64,000 nucleotides of DNA from Candidatus Accumulibacter similis. GTDB lineage: Bacteria; Pseudomonadota; Gammaproteobacteria; Burkholderiales; Rhodocyclaceae. Below, piece by piece: positions 19,897 to 29,346 of the stretch (its first letter is position 1; every line of letters starts with the position of its first letter). The translations under genes were made by a program, and so were the position numbers. Under the pieces are notes generated by a model. That model was not told the origin of the DNA. It searched no databases and worked only from the letters and a program-made list of their open reading frames with translations. Where the stretch lies: the NCBI GenBank assembly GCA_013347225.1, contig CP054595.1:3406415-3470414 (forward strand), given 5' to 3'.

Positions 19897-22683
19897 TCAA
19901 CCACTCCTGCCGCCCTCGGCAGCCTGTTCCTGCTGCCCGGGCGCCGGCTCGTGCTGCGGGGCGAAGGGCAGGGTAAACAGGAAGGTCGCGCCCTCCCCCG
20001 GCACGCTCTCCACCCACAACCGACCGCCCAGATGCTCGACGATGCGCCGGCTGATCGGCAGTCCGAGGCCGGTACCTGCGGGCTTGGCGGTCATCGTGTC
20101 GCCAACCTGGCGGAACTTCTCGAAAATCAGTTCCTGATCCTGCGGTCGGATGCCCGGCCCGTTGTCGGTGACGCTCACCTGCAGTGCGTCAGCCAGCAGG
20201 CGCAACACGACGCGCACGCGCCCACTGCCTGGCGGCAGGAACTTGGCTGCGTTCGACAGCAGATTCAGCATCACCTGGATGAGGCGGTCGCGGTCACCCT
20301 GGATGAGCGGCAGATTATCGGGCAGATCGAGCTCGACGTGCGCCTCTTTCTCGCGAAAAAGCTGGCTCGTTGCCGCCACCGACTGCTCGATCACCTCCTT
20401 CAGATCGAGCTCGCAGGCGTTCCAGTCGGCCCGGCCGGACTCGATTTTTGCCAGATCGAGTGTCTGGTTGATCAGGCGGGTCAGGCGCTCGGTCTCACTG
20501 ACGATGAGGCCGAGAAAACGCTCGCGGTCAGGCAGGTGCATCTTCGGATCGTCGCGCAGCAGTTCCGAGAAGGCGCGGATCGAGGTCAGCGGCGTACGCA
20601 ACTCGTGCGTCACCGACGACATGATGTCATCCTTGACGCGATCGAGCTCCTGCAGGCGTTCGTTGGCCTCGCGCAGCTCGAGGGTCGCCGCCGTCAGCTC
20701 CCGCGACTTGCGCTCGAGCTCGCGGCTGTAGGTCCGCAACTGCGAAGCCTCGTCGAGAATGTGCATCACCTCTTCGATGCTCAGCGGCTCCTCCTTCGCC
20801 ACCGAGGCCACCATGACCCGTGCCGAGGCACTGCCGATGGCGCCGGCGAGCAGCGACTCGGCAAACTGAACCAGGCGGGCGTCGGCCTCCAGCCTGTCGT
20901 CCTGCCGACCGCCCTGGCGACGGGCGTAGCCGGCAAACGCCACTTCCGCCCGCGCCGGACCGAGAAAGCGCCCGACCAGTTGCTGCAGGTCGCTGACCTT
21001 TGCCCGGCCGCGCCAGAGGACGGCGCCGATCGGCCCGGTCTCCTTCAGCGCATCGACGAAGACCGTCGCCTGCGTCGCCTCCGCGACCATCGGCGGTCGC
21101 AGCAGCGAGACGCCGACATAGGCACCGATGTTGGCAAGGAAGCTCCAGAACAGGCAATGCGAGATCTCGTCGATGCCGCCCAGTCCGAACAGCTGCTGCG
21201 GTCGCAGGAGGTCGATACCGAACAGCCCCTGCGTCAGGAAGTCGCCCGGCAGCCATCCCGACTTGGCGAAGGAGGGCAGCAGCAGCGTGTAGCCCCAGAC
21301 GACGAAACCCGCCAGCAGCCCCGCCAGCGCACCGCCGCGCGTGCCGCCGCGCCAGTACATGCCGCCGATGATCGCCGGTGCGAACTGGGCCACGGCGGCA
21401 AAGCTGATGAGACCGATGGCGACCAGTGCATAGGCTTCGCCCGCCAGCCGGAAGTAGCAATAGCCGAGCAGCAGGATGAGCACGATGGCGCCGCGCCGGA
21501 TCCCCAGCAGCAAACCCGAGAGGTCCTTCGACTCGGCCAGCGCGAGCCCCCGATGGCGCAGCAGAAGGGGCATCACGAGGTCATTGCAGACCATCGTCGA
21601 CAGGGCGATGGTCTCGACGATCACCATCCCCGTACCGGCCGACAGGCCGCCGATGAACACCAGCAGCGCCAGCCCTTCCTGCCGCTGCGACATCGGCAGC
21701 GTCAGGACAAAGGTGTCGGCATCGACACCCTGGCCGGAGAAGTGCATGAGCCCGCCGAGAGCGATCGGCAGGACGAAGATGTTGATCAGCAGCAGGTAGA
21801 GCGGAAACAGCCAGGCAGCGCGCCTGAGGTGCGATTCATTGACGTTCTCGACGACGGCCACCTGGAACTGGCGCGGCAGGAAGAGCACCGCCAGCGCCGA
21901 GAGAACGATCAGCGAGAACCAGCCGGTGTAGCCCTGGCCGGAGGGAATCGCCGTGGCGAGGCGCTGCAGTTCGGCGTGCGTCGCCAGGTGTTCGAAGATG
22001 TCACCGAAACCGCCGTACAGCCCGTACGTGACGAAGACGCCCACGGCGACGAAAGCCACCAGCTTGACCCCGGACTCGAGGGCAATGGCGGCGACCATGC
22101 CTTCATGTCGCTCGGTGGCATCGAGGTGGCGAGTACCGAAGACGATGGTGAAGGCCGCCAGGATCAGCGCGATGTAGAAGCTGATGTCGGCCGCCACCGA
22201 CATCGTCGGGCTGCGATGCGGCATGACGATGTGGGGATAGCTCAGCAGCAATCCGACCGTGCTCGAGACGGCCTTGAGCTGCAGCGCGATGTAGGGAACG
22301 ATGCCGACGACGGCAATGATCGTCACCAACCCGCCGAGGAGATGGCTCTTGCCGTAGCGCGATGAAATGAAGTCGGCAATCGAGGTGATGCGATTCGCCT
22401 TGACGATGCGGATCATCTTCAGCAGGATGAACCAGCCGAGGGCCATCACCAGCGTCGGCCCGAGGTAGACGGGCAGGAATCCGATGCCCGAAACGGCCGC
22501 GCGCCCGACGCTGCCGTAGAAGGTCCATGTCGTGCAATACACGGCCATCGACAGGGCGTAGATCGTCGGACTGTCGATCAGCGATCGACCGCAGTCGGCG
22601 CGCCGGTCGCCCCACCAGGCGACGGCGAACAACAGGCCGAGGTAGAGCAGCGAGACGGCGATCAGGACCGGCGCTTGCAGCAT
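19897..22683 (-). CDS. Sodium/solute symporter-sensor histidine kinase hybrid (CbrA-like)
   Basis: A 928-residue protein. Residues 1 to about 500 form an SSSF-family sodium:solute symporter with about 13 membrane spans (for example FISSRYGKSHLLGGLVTII). A STAC linker domain follows (about 530-620), then a coiled coil, a HisKA domain with the phosphoacceptor His in SSVTHELRTPLTS (about residue 690), and a HATPase domain with NLLSNAAKF, TDNGPGI and GTGLGLPIS. This matches CbrA, which couples transport or sensing of a nutrient to phosphorelay control of carbon use. No NtrC-type CbrB is encoded next to it; a receiver-only protein follows instead. A 66-residue membrane protein precedes it, as CbrX does for CbrA. 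Confidence 0.92.
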   Translation of the reverse strand: MLQAPVLIAVSLLYLGLLFAVAWWGDRRADCGRSLIDSPTIYALSMAVYCTTWTFYGSVGRAAVSGIGFLPVYLGPTLVMALGWFILLKMIRIVKANRITSIADFISSRYGKSHLLGGLVTIIAVVGIVPYIALQLKAVSSTVGLLLSYPHIVMPHRSPTMSVAADISFYIALILAAFTIVFGTRHLDATERHEGMVAAIALESGVKLVAFVAVGVFVTYGLYGGFGDIFEHLATHAELQRLATAIPSGQGYTGWFSLIVLSALAVLFLPRQFQVAVVENVNESHLRRAAWLFPLYLLLINIFVLPIALGGLMHFSGQGVDADTFVLTLPMSQRQEGLALLVFIGGLSAGTGMVIVETIALSTMVCNDLVMPLLLRHRGLALAESKDLSGLLLGIRRGAIVLILLLGYCYFRLAGEAYALVAIGLISFAAVAQFAPAIIGGMYWRGGTRGGALAGLLAGFVVWGYTLLLPSFAKSGWLPGDFLTQGLFGIDLLRPQQLFGLGGIDEISHCLFWSFLANIGAYVGVSLLRPPMVAEATQATVFVDALKETGPIGAVLWRGRAKVSDLQQLVGRFLGPARAEVAFAGYARRQGGRQDDRLEADARLVQFAESLLAGAIGSASARVMVASVAKEEPLSIEEVMHILDEASQLRTYSRELERKSRELTAATLELREANERLQELDRVKDDIMSSVTHELRTPLTSIRAFSELLRDDPKMHLPDRERFLGLIVSETERLTRLINQTLDLAKIESGRADWNACELDLKEVIEQSVAATSQLFREKEAHVELDLPDNLPLIQGDRDRLIQVMLNLLSNAAKFLPPGSGRVRVVLRLLADALQVSVTDNGPGIRPQDQELIFEKFRQVGDTMTAKPAGTGLGLPISRRIVEHLGGRLWVESVPGEGATFLFTLPFAPQHEPAPGQQEQAAEGGRSG

Positions 22684-22692
22684 TGTCGCCGC

Positions 22693-22893
22693 CTAGCCGG
22701 AACGGGCTTCGCTCGCCCACGCCATCAGCAAAATGACCAGAAACCAGGCGAAGAATATGTAGGCGAAGATCATCGGGATGTCGAAGATCTCGCTCGGTCG
22801 GTCGAAGACCGACAGCAGCGGATAGTTGAAGAGCACGCAGCCCGCGAGAAAGGTCGCGATCAGTCGATCCCTGCCGAGTATCCTGCGCTGCAT
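22693..22893 (-). CDS. Small two-span membrane protein upstream of the symporter-kinase (CbrX-like position)
   Basis: A 66-residue protein with two hydrophobic helices ([20 protein letters not shown] and [18 protein letters not shown]). AGGAGG lies six bases before the ATG at 22893. It ends nine bases before the symporter-kinase gene, so the two are translated from one message. Small hydrophobic proteins in this position (CbrX in Pseudomonas, small subunits of other SSSF transporters) are known; here the role as a partner subunit is inferred from context. Confidence 0.7.
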   Translation of the reverse strand: MQRRILGRDRLIATFLAGCVLFNYPLLSVFDRPSEIFDIPMIFAYIFFAWFLVILLMAWASEARSG

Positions 22894-22981
22894 CAGAGCC
22901 TCCTCGCCAATGACCATGCCGCTGCGTCTGCAGCGGCTCCGGTGGCACGCTGCCAGCGTCCAATCAGCCTGCGTCAACCGC

Positions 22982-22987
22982 TATACT
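22982..22987 (+). promoter_or_regulatory. Candidate -10 box for menB
   Basis: TATACT about 33 bases before the menB start codon, followed by a GAGGAAAG ribosome site. No convincing -35 box. Confidence 0.4.
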
Positions 22988-23020
22988 GCCCGCCGTCCCC
23001 CCGCCGAGGAAAGATACCAG

Positions 23021-23860
23021 ATGATCCGCCCCGCTCTAGAATGGCAGCCGCGCGTCGCCAACGACACCTACAGCGACATCTGTTACGACGCTGCCGAAGG
23101 CATCGCACGCATTGTCATCAATCGGCCCGAGCGGCGCAATGCCTTTCGCCCCGAAACCATCGAGCAACTGATGGATGCCATGCACCGGGCGCAGTTCGAT
23201 CCCGGCATCGGCGTCATCATCCTCACCGGCGCCGGTCACCTCGCCTTCTGCTCTGGCGGCGACCAGCGCGTGCGTGGCGACGACGGGGGCTACCACGACG
23301 AGACAGGCATGCCGCGCCTCAACGTGCTCGATCTGCAGATGCAGATTCGCCGCTGCCCGAAGCCGGTGGTGGCGATGGTCGCCGGCTACGCGATCGGTGG
23401 CGGGCACGTGCTGCACCTCGTCTGCGATCTGACGATCGCCGCCGACAATGCCCGTTTCGGCCAGACCGGCCCGCGCGTAGGCAGTTTCGACGCCGGCCTC
23501 GGTGCCGGACTGATGGCGCGTACGATCGGCCTCAAGCGGGCGAAGGAGATCTGGCTGCTCTGCCGCCAGTACGACGCGGCAGCGGCGCTATCGATGGGCC
23601 TGGTCAACACCGTCGTTCCCCTCGCCGGGCTCGAGGAGGAGACCGTCCGCTGGTGTCGCGAGATGCTGCAGCTCTCGCCGATGGCACTGCGCATGATCAA
23701 GGCCGGCTTCAATGCCGACACCGACGGCCTCGCCGGGATCCAGGAACTGGCCGGCAACGCCACCGGCCTCTTCTACATGACCGCCGAAGGCCAGGAGGGA
23801 CGCAACGCCTGGATCGAGAAAAGGAAGCCGGATTTCTCGCGCTACCGCCGGCGGCCCTGA
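23021..23860 (+). CDS. menB: 1,4-dihydroxy-2-naphthoyl-CoA synthase
   Basis: MenB, 279 residues, cyclises o-succinylbenzoyl-CoA to 1,4-dihydroxy-2-naphthoyl-CoA in menaquinone synthesis. The MenB-specific loop [11 protein letters not shown] and the crotonase segment [12 protein letters not shown] are clear. The C-terminal [21 protein letters not shown] is diagnostic for MenB over other crotonases. The GAGGAAAG site supports ATG 23021. menC follows about 96 bases downstream on the same strand. It is unrelated to the dienoyl-CoA isomerase-like crotonase near the window start. Confidence 0.96.
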   Translation: MIRPALEWQPRVANDTYSDICYDAAEGIARIVINRPERRNAFRPETIEQLMDAMHRAQFDPGIGVIILTGAGHLAFCSGGDQRVRGDDGGYHDETGMPRLNVLDLQMQIRRCPKPVVAMVAGYAIGGGHVLHLVCDLTIAADNARFGQTGPRVGSFDAGLGAGLMARTIGLKRAKEIWLLCRQYDAAAALSMGLVNTVVPLAGLEEETVRWCREMLQLSPMALRMIKAGFNADTDGLAGIQELAGNATGLFYMTAEGQEGRNAWIEKRKPDFSRYRRRP

Positions 23861-23956
23861 GCGCTGTCGGCGTCACCGCTGCAGCGGCGCCCAGGGCTCC
23901 CCCCGCACCTGCAGCGCAGCGATCGCAGCCACTTTCACCGGCCCGCCGGAACGCTG

Positions 23957-25078
23957 ATGAAGCTCGCCGCAGCCACCCTCCACCCCTATCGCCTGCCGCT
24001 GCGTGCACGCTGGCTGACGGCGGGCGCCAGCCTCGGCGAGCGTTGCGGCTGGCTGCTGTGCCTGCAGGACGACACCGGCCGCCGCGGCTACGGCGAATGC
24101 GCTCCGCTGCCGGACGGCGGCACCGAATCCGCCGCGACGGCGGTCGATGCGCTGCAATCCCTGCTGCCGCCGCTGCTCGGCCGCACTGCCCGGGAGGCGC
24201 TGCGGCAACTCGGACCCGGCAGCGGCAGCCGGATGCCGGCAGCGCGCTGTGCCGTCGAAACGGCGCTCCTCGACCTGCTGGCGCAGGATTCCGGCATTCC
24301 GCTCGCTGCCTATCTCAACGGCGCCCGGCTGCGGCCGGCAGCGGGCGCCCCGCCACCGCCGCCGATACGGCTCAACGCAGCCTGCGGCAGCCTGGCGGGA
24401 CTCTGCGAGGACGACATTCGCGCCGCCTGCAGCGCCGGCTTCGAGGTCCTCAAGCTGAAGCTCGGGGTGCTCGCGATCGATGAGGAAGTCGCTCTTCTGC
24501 GGCAACTCGCCACCGTCCTGCCGCCCGCCTGCCAGCTGCGCCTCGACGCCAACCGGGCCTGGCCCGCGGCGACCGCAGCCCGCTTCCTGAACGCCTGCGC
24601 CGATCTGCCGATCGAGACGGTCGAGGAACCTCTGGCCACCCCGGACATCGAGCGGCTGCAGGCGCTGCAGGACGGTACGAAGATCGCCATCGCGGTCGAC
24701 GAGTCGATTCGGGACCTCGACGGTCACGCCCTCCTCGCCCGGCGAGCGGTACGCCGGCTGGTGATCAAGCCGCCGCGCCACGGTGGCCTGCTGCCGGCAC
24801 TGGCGCTGGCGCGCCGCGCGGGCGGCGCCGGCATCGAATGCATCGTCACCAGCAGCCTCGACAGCGCCTGCGGCGTCACTGCTGCCGCCCACCTCGCGGC
24901 CGCGCTCGACAATCGCCTGGCACACGGTCTCGCGACCTCGACCTGGCTGAGCGAGGACACCGGATCGCCGCCGATCATCGGCAGCGGCCAACTGCTGCTC
25001 GACGCATCGCCCGGGCTCGGCTTCGTTCCCGACCGGACGAGGCTTTTCGTTGCGCCCGCTGGGTTATACTGTCGATAA
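23957..25078 (+). CDS. menC: o-Succinylbenzoate synthase
   Basis: A 373-residue enolase-superfamily protein, fitting MenC, which dehydrates SHCHC to o-succinylbenzoate in menaquinone synthesis. The barrel residues are visible: KLKLGV (KxK base), LDANRAW, VEEPL and VDES (three metal ligands), and VIKPPRHGG (second Lys). MenC proteins diverge widely, so the assignment leans on the adjacent menB. The other men genes (menF, menD, menE, menA) are not in this window. Confidence 0.88.
   Translation: MKLAAATLHPYRLPLRARWLTAGASLGERCGWLLCLQDDTGRRGYGECAPLPDGGTESAATAVDALQSLLPPLLGRTAREALRQLGPGSGSRMPAARCAVETALLDLLAQDSGIPLAAYLNGARLRPAAGAPPPPPIRLNAACGSLAGLCEDDIRAACSAGFEVLKLKLGVLAIDEEVALLRQLATVLPPACQLRLDANRAWPAATAARFLNACADLPIETVEEPLATPDIERLQALQDGTKIAIAVDESIRDLDGHALLARRAVRRLVIKPPRHGGLLPALALARRAGGAGIECIVTSSLDSACGVTAAAHLAAALDNRLAHGLATSTWLSEDTGSPPIIGSGQLLLDASPGLGFVPDRTRLFVAPAGLYCR
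25065..25070 (+). promoter_or_regulatory. Candidate -10 box for the helicase gene
   Basis: TATACT overlapping the last codons of menC, about 120 bases before the helicase start. Between them is a GAGGAG site followed by TTG (25102) opening a 35-codon frame that overlaps the helicase start. That frame may be a leader peptide but has no other support. Confidence 0.3.
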
Positions 25079-25192
25079 TTACAGTGACCGAGGAGACGGC
25101 CTTGTCGACGACACGGGCAGACAGGCTGCCGCAGGAGCGGGTGGCAGGATGCGCGCCGGCCGGCAACGCGGCATGTGGACAGCGGGCTGACG

Positions 25193-27286
25193 ATGCCAAT
25201 CCCGGATGACGGCTGCCGCGCCGCCACCGGCGACCCGCTCGCGCAACTCAACCCGGCACAGCGGGCTGCGGCCGGCTTCGGCATCGGCGTGCGCGGCAGC
25301 GGCGACCAGCGGCATCCGCCCCTGCTGGTCATCGCCGGAGCCGGCTCGGGCAAGACGAGCACGCTGGCGCACCGCGTCGCGCAGCTCATCGACTGCGGCG
25401 TCGACCCCGGCCGGCTGCTGCTCCTCACCTTCTCGCGCCGCGCCGCCGGCGAAATGACCCGCCGCGTCGGGCGGCTCCTCAACCGACATGCGGCAGGCAC
25501 GCCGTCACTGCCATGGGCGGGGACCTTTCACGGCATCGCTGCCCGCCTGCTGCGCGAGTACGCGGCACGGGTCGGCATCGACCCATGCTTCACCATCCAC
25601 GACCGCCAGGATTCGGCCGACCTGCTGAACCTCGCCCGCCACGGCCTCGGTTTCTCGGCCAGGGAGAAGCGCTTCCCGCTGAAGAGCACCTGTCTCGCGA
25701 TCTACTCGGCCGTGCTGAATACGCAGACGAGCCTCGGCGAAGTGCTGCAGACAAGCTTTCCGTGGTGCGCCGAGTGGCAAGCCGAGCTGAAACGCCTCTT
25801 CCGCGAATACGTGCTCAGCAAACAGGCACAGCAGGTACTCGATTTCGATGACCTGCTGCTCTACTGGGCGCAGATGGTCGGCGAAGCGGGACTCGGACAC
25901 GAGATCGGCAATCGCTTCAGCCACGTCCTGGTGGACGAGTATCAGGATACCAACCGCCTGCAGGCGGCGATCCTGCTGGCGATGAAACCTGACGGCCGCG
26001 GCCTGACCGTCGTCGGCGACGACGCCCAGTCGATCTACGCCTTTCGCGGCGCGACCGTGCGCAACATCCTCGAGTTCCCGCAGCACTTCGCGCCACCGGC
26101 ACAGGTGCTGACGCTCGACCGCAACTACCGGTCGACGCAACCGATCCTCGACGCCGCCAACCGGGTCATCGCGCTTGCCGCCGAGCGCTTCAGCAAGGAT
26201 CTGTGGAGCGAGCGCAGCGCCGGCGAGAAGCCACGGCTGGTCGCCGTACGCGACGAGGCCGACCAGGCGACCTACGTCGTCGAGCAGGTTCTCGCGCAGC
26301 GCGAGGCAGGCGTCCGCCTGAAGTCGCAGGCAGTCCTGTTCCGCACCGCGCAGCACAGCGTCCGCGTCGAGATCGAACTGCGGCGGCGCAACGTTCCCTT
26401 CGTCAAGTTTGGCGGCCTCAAATTCCTCGAAGCAGCGCACATCAAGGACGTCCTGGCCATACTTCGCTGGGCGCAGAACCGGCGTGACCGCCTGGCCGGC
26501 TTTCGCGCCATGCAACTGGTGGCCGGAATCGGCCCGAAAAGCGCCAGCCGGGTGCTCGACAACATCGCTGCCGCAGCGCCAGGCTGCCTGCTGCTCGAAG
26601 AGCAACCCGTACCTGAGGCGGCGCGGCCTGCCTGGCGCGAGTTCGCCGGCCTGATCGCCAGTTGCAGCCCGGGAGGGGCGCCGTGGCCGGCGGCCTGCGA
26701 GCAGCTCTGCCGCTGGTACCAGGAGCAGCTCGAGCGTCTGCACGAAGACCCGCTGCTGCGACAGACGGACATCGAACAGCTGGCGCTGATCGCTGCAACC
26801 TACCCAAGTGCCGAGCGCTTCCTCACCGAACTGGTGCTCGACCCGCCCGCGGCCAGCAGCGACGGGGCCGGCCCGCCGCTGCTCGATGAAGACTATCTGA
26901 TCCTGTCCACGGTCCACTCCGCCAAGGGGCAGGAGTGGACGGCGGTATTCGTCCTCAATGCCGTCGATGGCTGCATCCCGTCGGACATGGCGACCGGCTC
27001 GACTGCGGCGATCGAGGAGGAGCGACGGCTGCTCTATGTCGCCATGACGCGGGCGCGGACGCACCTCGAGCTGATCCTGCCGCAACGTTTCCACGTCACG
27101 CAACAGGCCGCCCTCGGTGACCGGCACGTCCATGCCGCGCGCACGCGTTTCATCCCGCATGCACTGCTGCCCGATTACCAACAGCTTTCCTGGCCACCTC
27201 CGGCCGCCACAGCGCCGCCCGCCAATCCCCAGGCGCGCCAGGAAGTGTTCGACCTGACGGCGCGGATGCGCGCGATGTGGCAATGA
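25193..27286 (+). CDS. UvrD/Rep-type superfamily 1 DNA helicase
   Basis: A 697-residue SF1A 3'-5' DNA helicase. Motif Q is in LNPAQRAA, Walker A in VIAGAGSGKTSTL, motif II in VLVDEYQDTN, motif III in VVGDDAQSIYAFRGA, motif IV in DRNYRSTQ, motif V in STVHSAKGQEW and motif VI in LYVAMTRART. All catalytic motifs are intact. The C-terminal region is short and lacks the UvrD Tudor-like tail, so it is a shorter paralogue (PcrA/Rep-like) probably acting in repair or replication restart. The ATG at 25193 is preferred to GTG 25175 as nearer the helicase domain; neither has a strong ribosome site. Confidence 0.92.
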   Translation: MPIPDDGCRAATGDPLAQLNPAQRAAAGFGIGVRGSGDQRHPPLLVIAGAGSGKTSTLAHRVAQLIDCGVDPGRLLLLTFSRRAAGEMTRRVGRLLNRHAAGTPSLPWAGTFHGIAARLLREYAARVGIDPCFTIHDRQDSADLLNLARHGLGFSAREKRFPLKSTCLAIYSAVLNTQTSLGEVLQTSFPWCAEWQAELKRLFREYVLSKQAQQVLDFDDLLLYWAQMVGEAGLGHEIGNRFSHVLVDEYQDTNRLQAAILLAMKPDGRGLTVVGDDAQSIYAFRGATVRNILEFPQHFAPPAQVLTLDRNYRSTQPILDAANRVIALAAERFSKDLWSERSAGEKPRLVAVRDEADQATYVVEQVLAQREAGVRLKSQAVLFRTAQHSVRVEIELRRRNVPFVKFGGLKFLEAAHIKDVLAILRWAQNRRDRLAGFRAMQLVAGIGPKSASRVLDNIAAAAPGCLLLEEQPVPEAARPAWREFAGLIASCSPGGAPWPAACEQLCRWYQEQLERLHEDPLLRQTDIEQLALIAATYPSAERFLTELVLDPPAASSDGAGPPLLDEDYLILSTVHSAKGQEWTAVFVLNAVDGCIPSDMATGSTAAIEEERRLLYVAMTRARTHLELILPQRFHVTQQAALGDRHVHAARTRFIPHALLPDYQQLSWPPPAATAPPANPQARQEVFDLTARMRAMWQ

Positions 27287-27304
27287 ACGGGCGGCGCGCT
27301 CGCC

Positions 27305-29260
27305 TCAGGCGGCCTGACGCTCCGCGGCAGCGTTGACCTCCTGCCGCAGCACGTCGGCAAAATTCTGGCCGATCTGGGTCAGCGATTGCACCTGCTGCAA
27401 CAACTTGTCCTCGACATGCTGCAGTTCGTCGATCCGCTGTTCCAGCGTATCGGTCGCCTGATGGATCCGCTTGATGCTCTCGAGGCGCCTCTTGAGATGA
27501 ATCTGGTGCTCGCGGATCTGGATCTCGAGCGGCGCCATAACCGCCTTCAGCCATGATTCGGCGTCACGGTTGGCGCGCTCGAAGGTCTTGCGCACCTGCA
27601 CCGCCACCTCTTCGAAGAAGCGCTGCACCAACTGGCTCTTCTCATGCACCAGCAGCTGGAACATGCTGCTGACGTGCGTCTGGCACCAGGCGTCGAGACG
27701 GTCGATCTCCTTCTCGTAGCGCAGCAGCGAGAAGCCGACCGGCGTCCCCAGCTTGAGGCCGTGCTCGACCGAGAACTTCTTGTGGATCGCCTCCATCATG
27801 GTCGTGATCTCCCTGACGTCTGCTTCCGAGCGCCCCAGGTTGCCGCGCGCCTCGTTGAAATAGTGCGCCATCGCCGCAGCCAGTGTCTTCGAGAACGTGG
27901 CCTTGGCCATTGCCTCGCGCGTCGACGTGCTCAGCAGGCGCATCGAATCGAGCCCGAGGTGCGCGAACAGGTTGTTGGTCAACTGCGAAAAGACGCTGCG
28001 CACCGCATAGTAGCGCTGCAGGCCGGACTCGAACTCCTCCTTCTCGACGCGCACCTTGCCCATCATGTACTCGACGACACCCCTGTTCTTGCCGCGCAGT
28101 TCGGTCAGTTCGCTGAGCTGCTCGTGCAGCCCGGAAAGACGCGAGTCGAGCAGGCTGCGCGTGCGCTGGAAGCAGTCGGCGAAGTCGGCGTCGATGCCAT
28201 CGCGAACGATCTCCTGCTTGGCTGGAATCAGCTCCTGCGAGAGGGCGGTCTCCAGTTCTCCCAGACGGCTGCGCTGCAGCAGTTCGCCGTCGCCGTTGAT
28301 CTTCGCAACCAGAGCCTTCTGCGCCGACACGGGGAAGATCTGGTCCTCCGCCAGATCGAGCGTCCAGGCACAGGTATCGACCTGCCGGCAGATCTCGGCG
28401 CTGACCTCCTGCGCCGACTTGAGTTCGTCCCACAGGGTGTCGATCTTGTTGAGAACTACGATGCGACCCTTGCTGCGGCCGCCAGCCGACGCGATGTGCT
28501 CGCGCCAGACCGTCAGGTCGGACTGGGTGACGCCGGTATCGGCAGCCAGGATGAACAACACCGCATGCGCGTTCGGCAACAGCGACAGGGTCAGTTCGGG
28601 TTCGGTACCGATGGCATTGAGGCCGGGCGTGTCGAGAATCACCAGCCCCTGCTCAAGCAGCGGATGCGGGAAATTGATCACCGCGTGCCGCCAGCGGGGA
28701 ATCTCGACACAACCGTCTTCACCGCGTCGCAACAGCTCGGAGTCGCCTTCGGCAAGCGTGAAACCGAGGTTCTCGGCAACTGCCGGCGGTACCCGGATGA
28801 CGTCGCTGACGTGCCGCAGCGCCTCCTGCATGGCTTCGGCGGAGGTGGTGTCGATCGGCACGATCCGCCACTCGTCGGCAAATCGCTTGTACTCACTGAT
28901 GCTGGTCTTCCCTTCCCGGGTCTCGATCGGCAGCAACTCGATCGACGGCGGCTTGCTCCGGTCGAACAGCAGCTCGGTCGGACACATCGTCGTCCGGCCG
29001 GCGGTCGAAGGCAGAACACGGTTGCCGTAGCCGGCAAAGAAGATGGCGTTGATCAGTTCCGATTTGCCGCGCGAGAACTCGGCGACGAATGCCACCTGCA
29101 GACGGTCCTCGCGCAGCTTGTCGAGCAGGCGGGCGATGCGACGGTCCGTCTGCGCATCGTTCAGCTCGTGGTCGAGCAACCAGCCCGAGAACTTCCCGAT
29201 GATCTCCGAGACCCGCGCGCGCCATTCGCTGTAGGCGGCAAAGTGTTGGGCAAGCGTCAT
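27305..29260 (-). CDS. Dynamin-family GTPase
   Basis: A 651-residue dynamin-like GTPase. The P-loop is AEFSRGKSELINAIF (about residues 58-72), the switch Thr lies in the TAGRTTMCPTEL segment, G3 is DTPGLN and G4 is VLNKID. The rest is mostly helical, with predicted coiled coils and a C-terminal heptad-rich region (about 560-640). Bacterial dynamin-like proteins tubulate or fuse membranes and often occur as pairs; here there is only one and no membrane span is evident. It converges on the helicase gene with an 18-base gap. Its cellular role is unknown. Confidence 0.88.
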   Translation of the reverse strand: MTLAQHFAAYSEWRARVSEIIGKFSGWLLDHELNDAQTDRRIARLLDKLREDRLQVAFVAEFSRGKSELINAIFFAGYGNRVLPSTAGRTTMCPTELLFDRSKPPSIELLPIETREGKTSISEYKRFADEWRIVPIDTTSAEAMQEALRHVSDVIRVPPAVAENLGFTLAEGDSELLRRGEDGCVEIPRWRHAVINFPHPLLEQGLVILDTPGLNAIGTEPELTLSLLPNAHAVLFILAADTGVTQSDLTVWREHIASAGGRSKGRIVVLNKIDTLWDELKSAQEVSAEICRQVDTCAWTLDLAEDQIFPVSAQKALVAKINGDGELLQRSRLGELETALSQELIPAKQEIVRDGIDADFADCFQRTRSLLDSRLSGLHEQLSELTELRGKNRGVVEYMMGKVRVEKEEFESGLQRYYAVRSVFSQLTNNLFAHLGLDSMRLLSTSTREAMAKATFSKTLAAAMAHYFNEARGNLGRSEADVREITTMMEAIHKKFSVEHGLKLGTPVGFSLLRYEKEIDRLDAWCQTHVSSMFQLLVHEKSQLVQRFFEEVAVQVRKTFERANRDAESWLKAVMAPLEIQIREHQIHLKRRLESIKRIHQATDTLEQRIDELQHVEDKLLQQVQSLTQIGQNFADVLRQEVNAAAERQAA

Positions 29261-29346
29261 GGCAGTTCCCAGGACAATGTCGGTGGCGGCACTCTATCAC
29301 AAAGTCGTCGCGCGTCCCCGTCAGGCCGCGGCCCCCTGCAGCTCCC

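Noticed and set aside
19240..22365. A 1041-codon open frame on the plus strand opposite the symporter-kinase and response regulator genes
   Set aside because: It is Gln/Arg/His-rich shadow sequence produced by high GC at third positions of the minus-strand genes; the minus strand has full domain matches.
25102..25209. A 35-codon TTG frame with a GAGGAG site before the helicase gene
   Set aside because: The ribosome site is good but the residues are featureless and it overlaps the helicase start; too weak to call as a gene.
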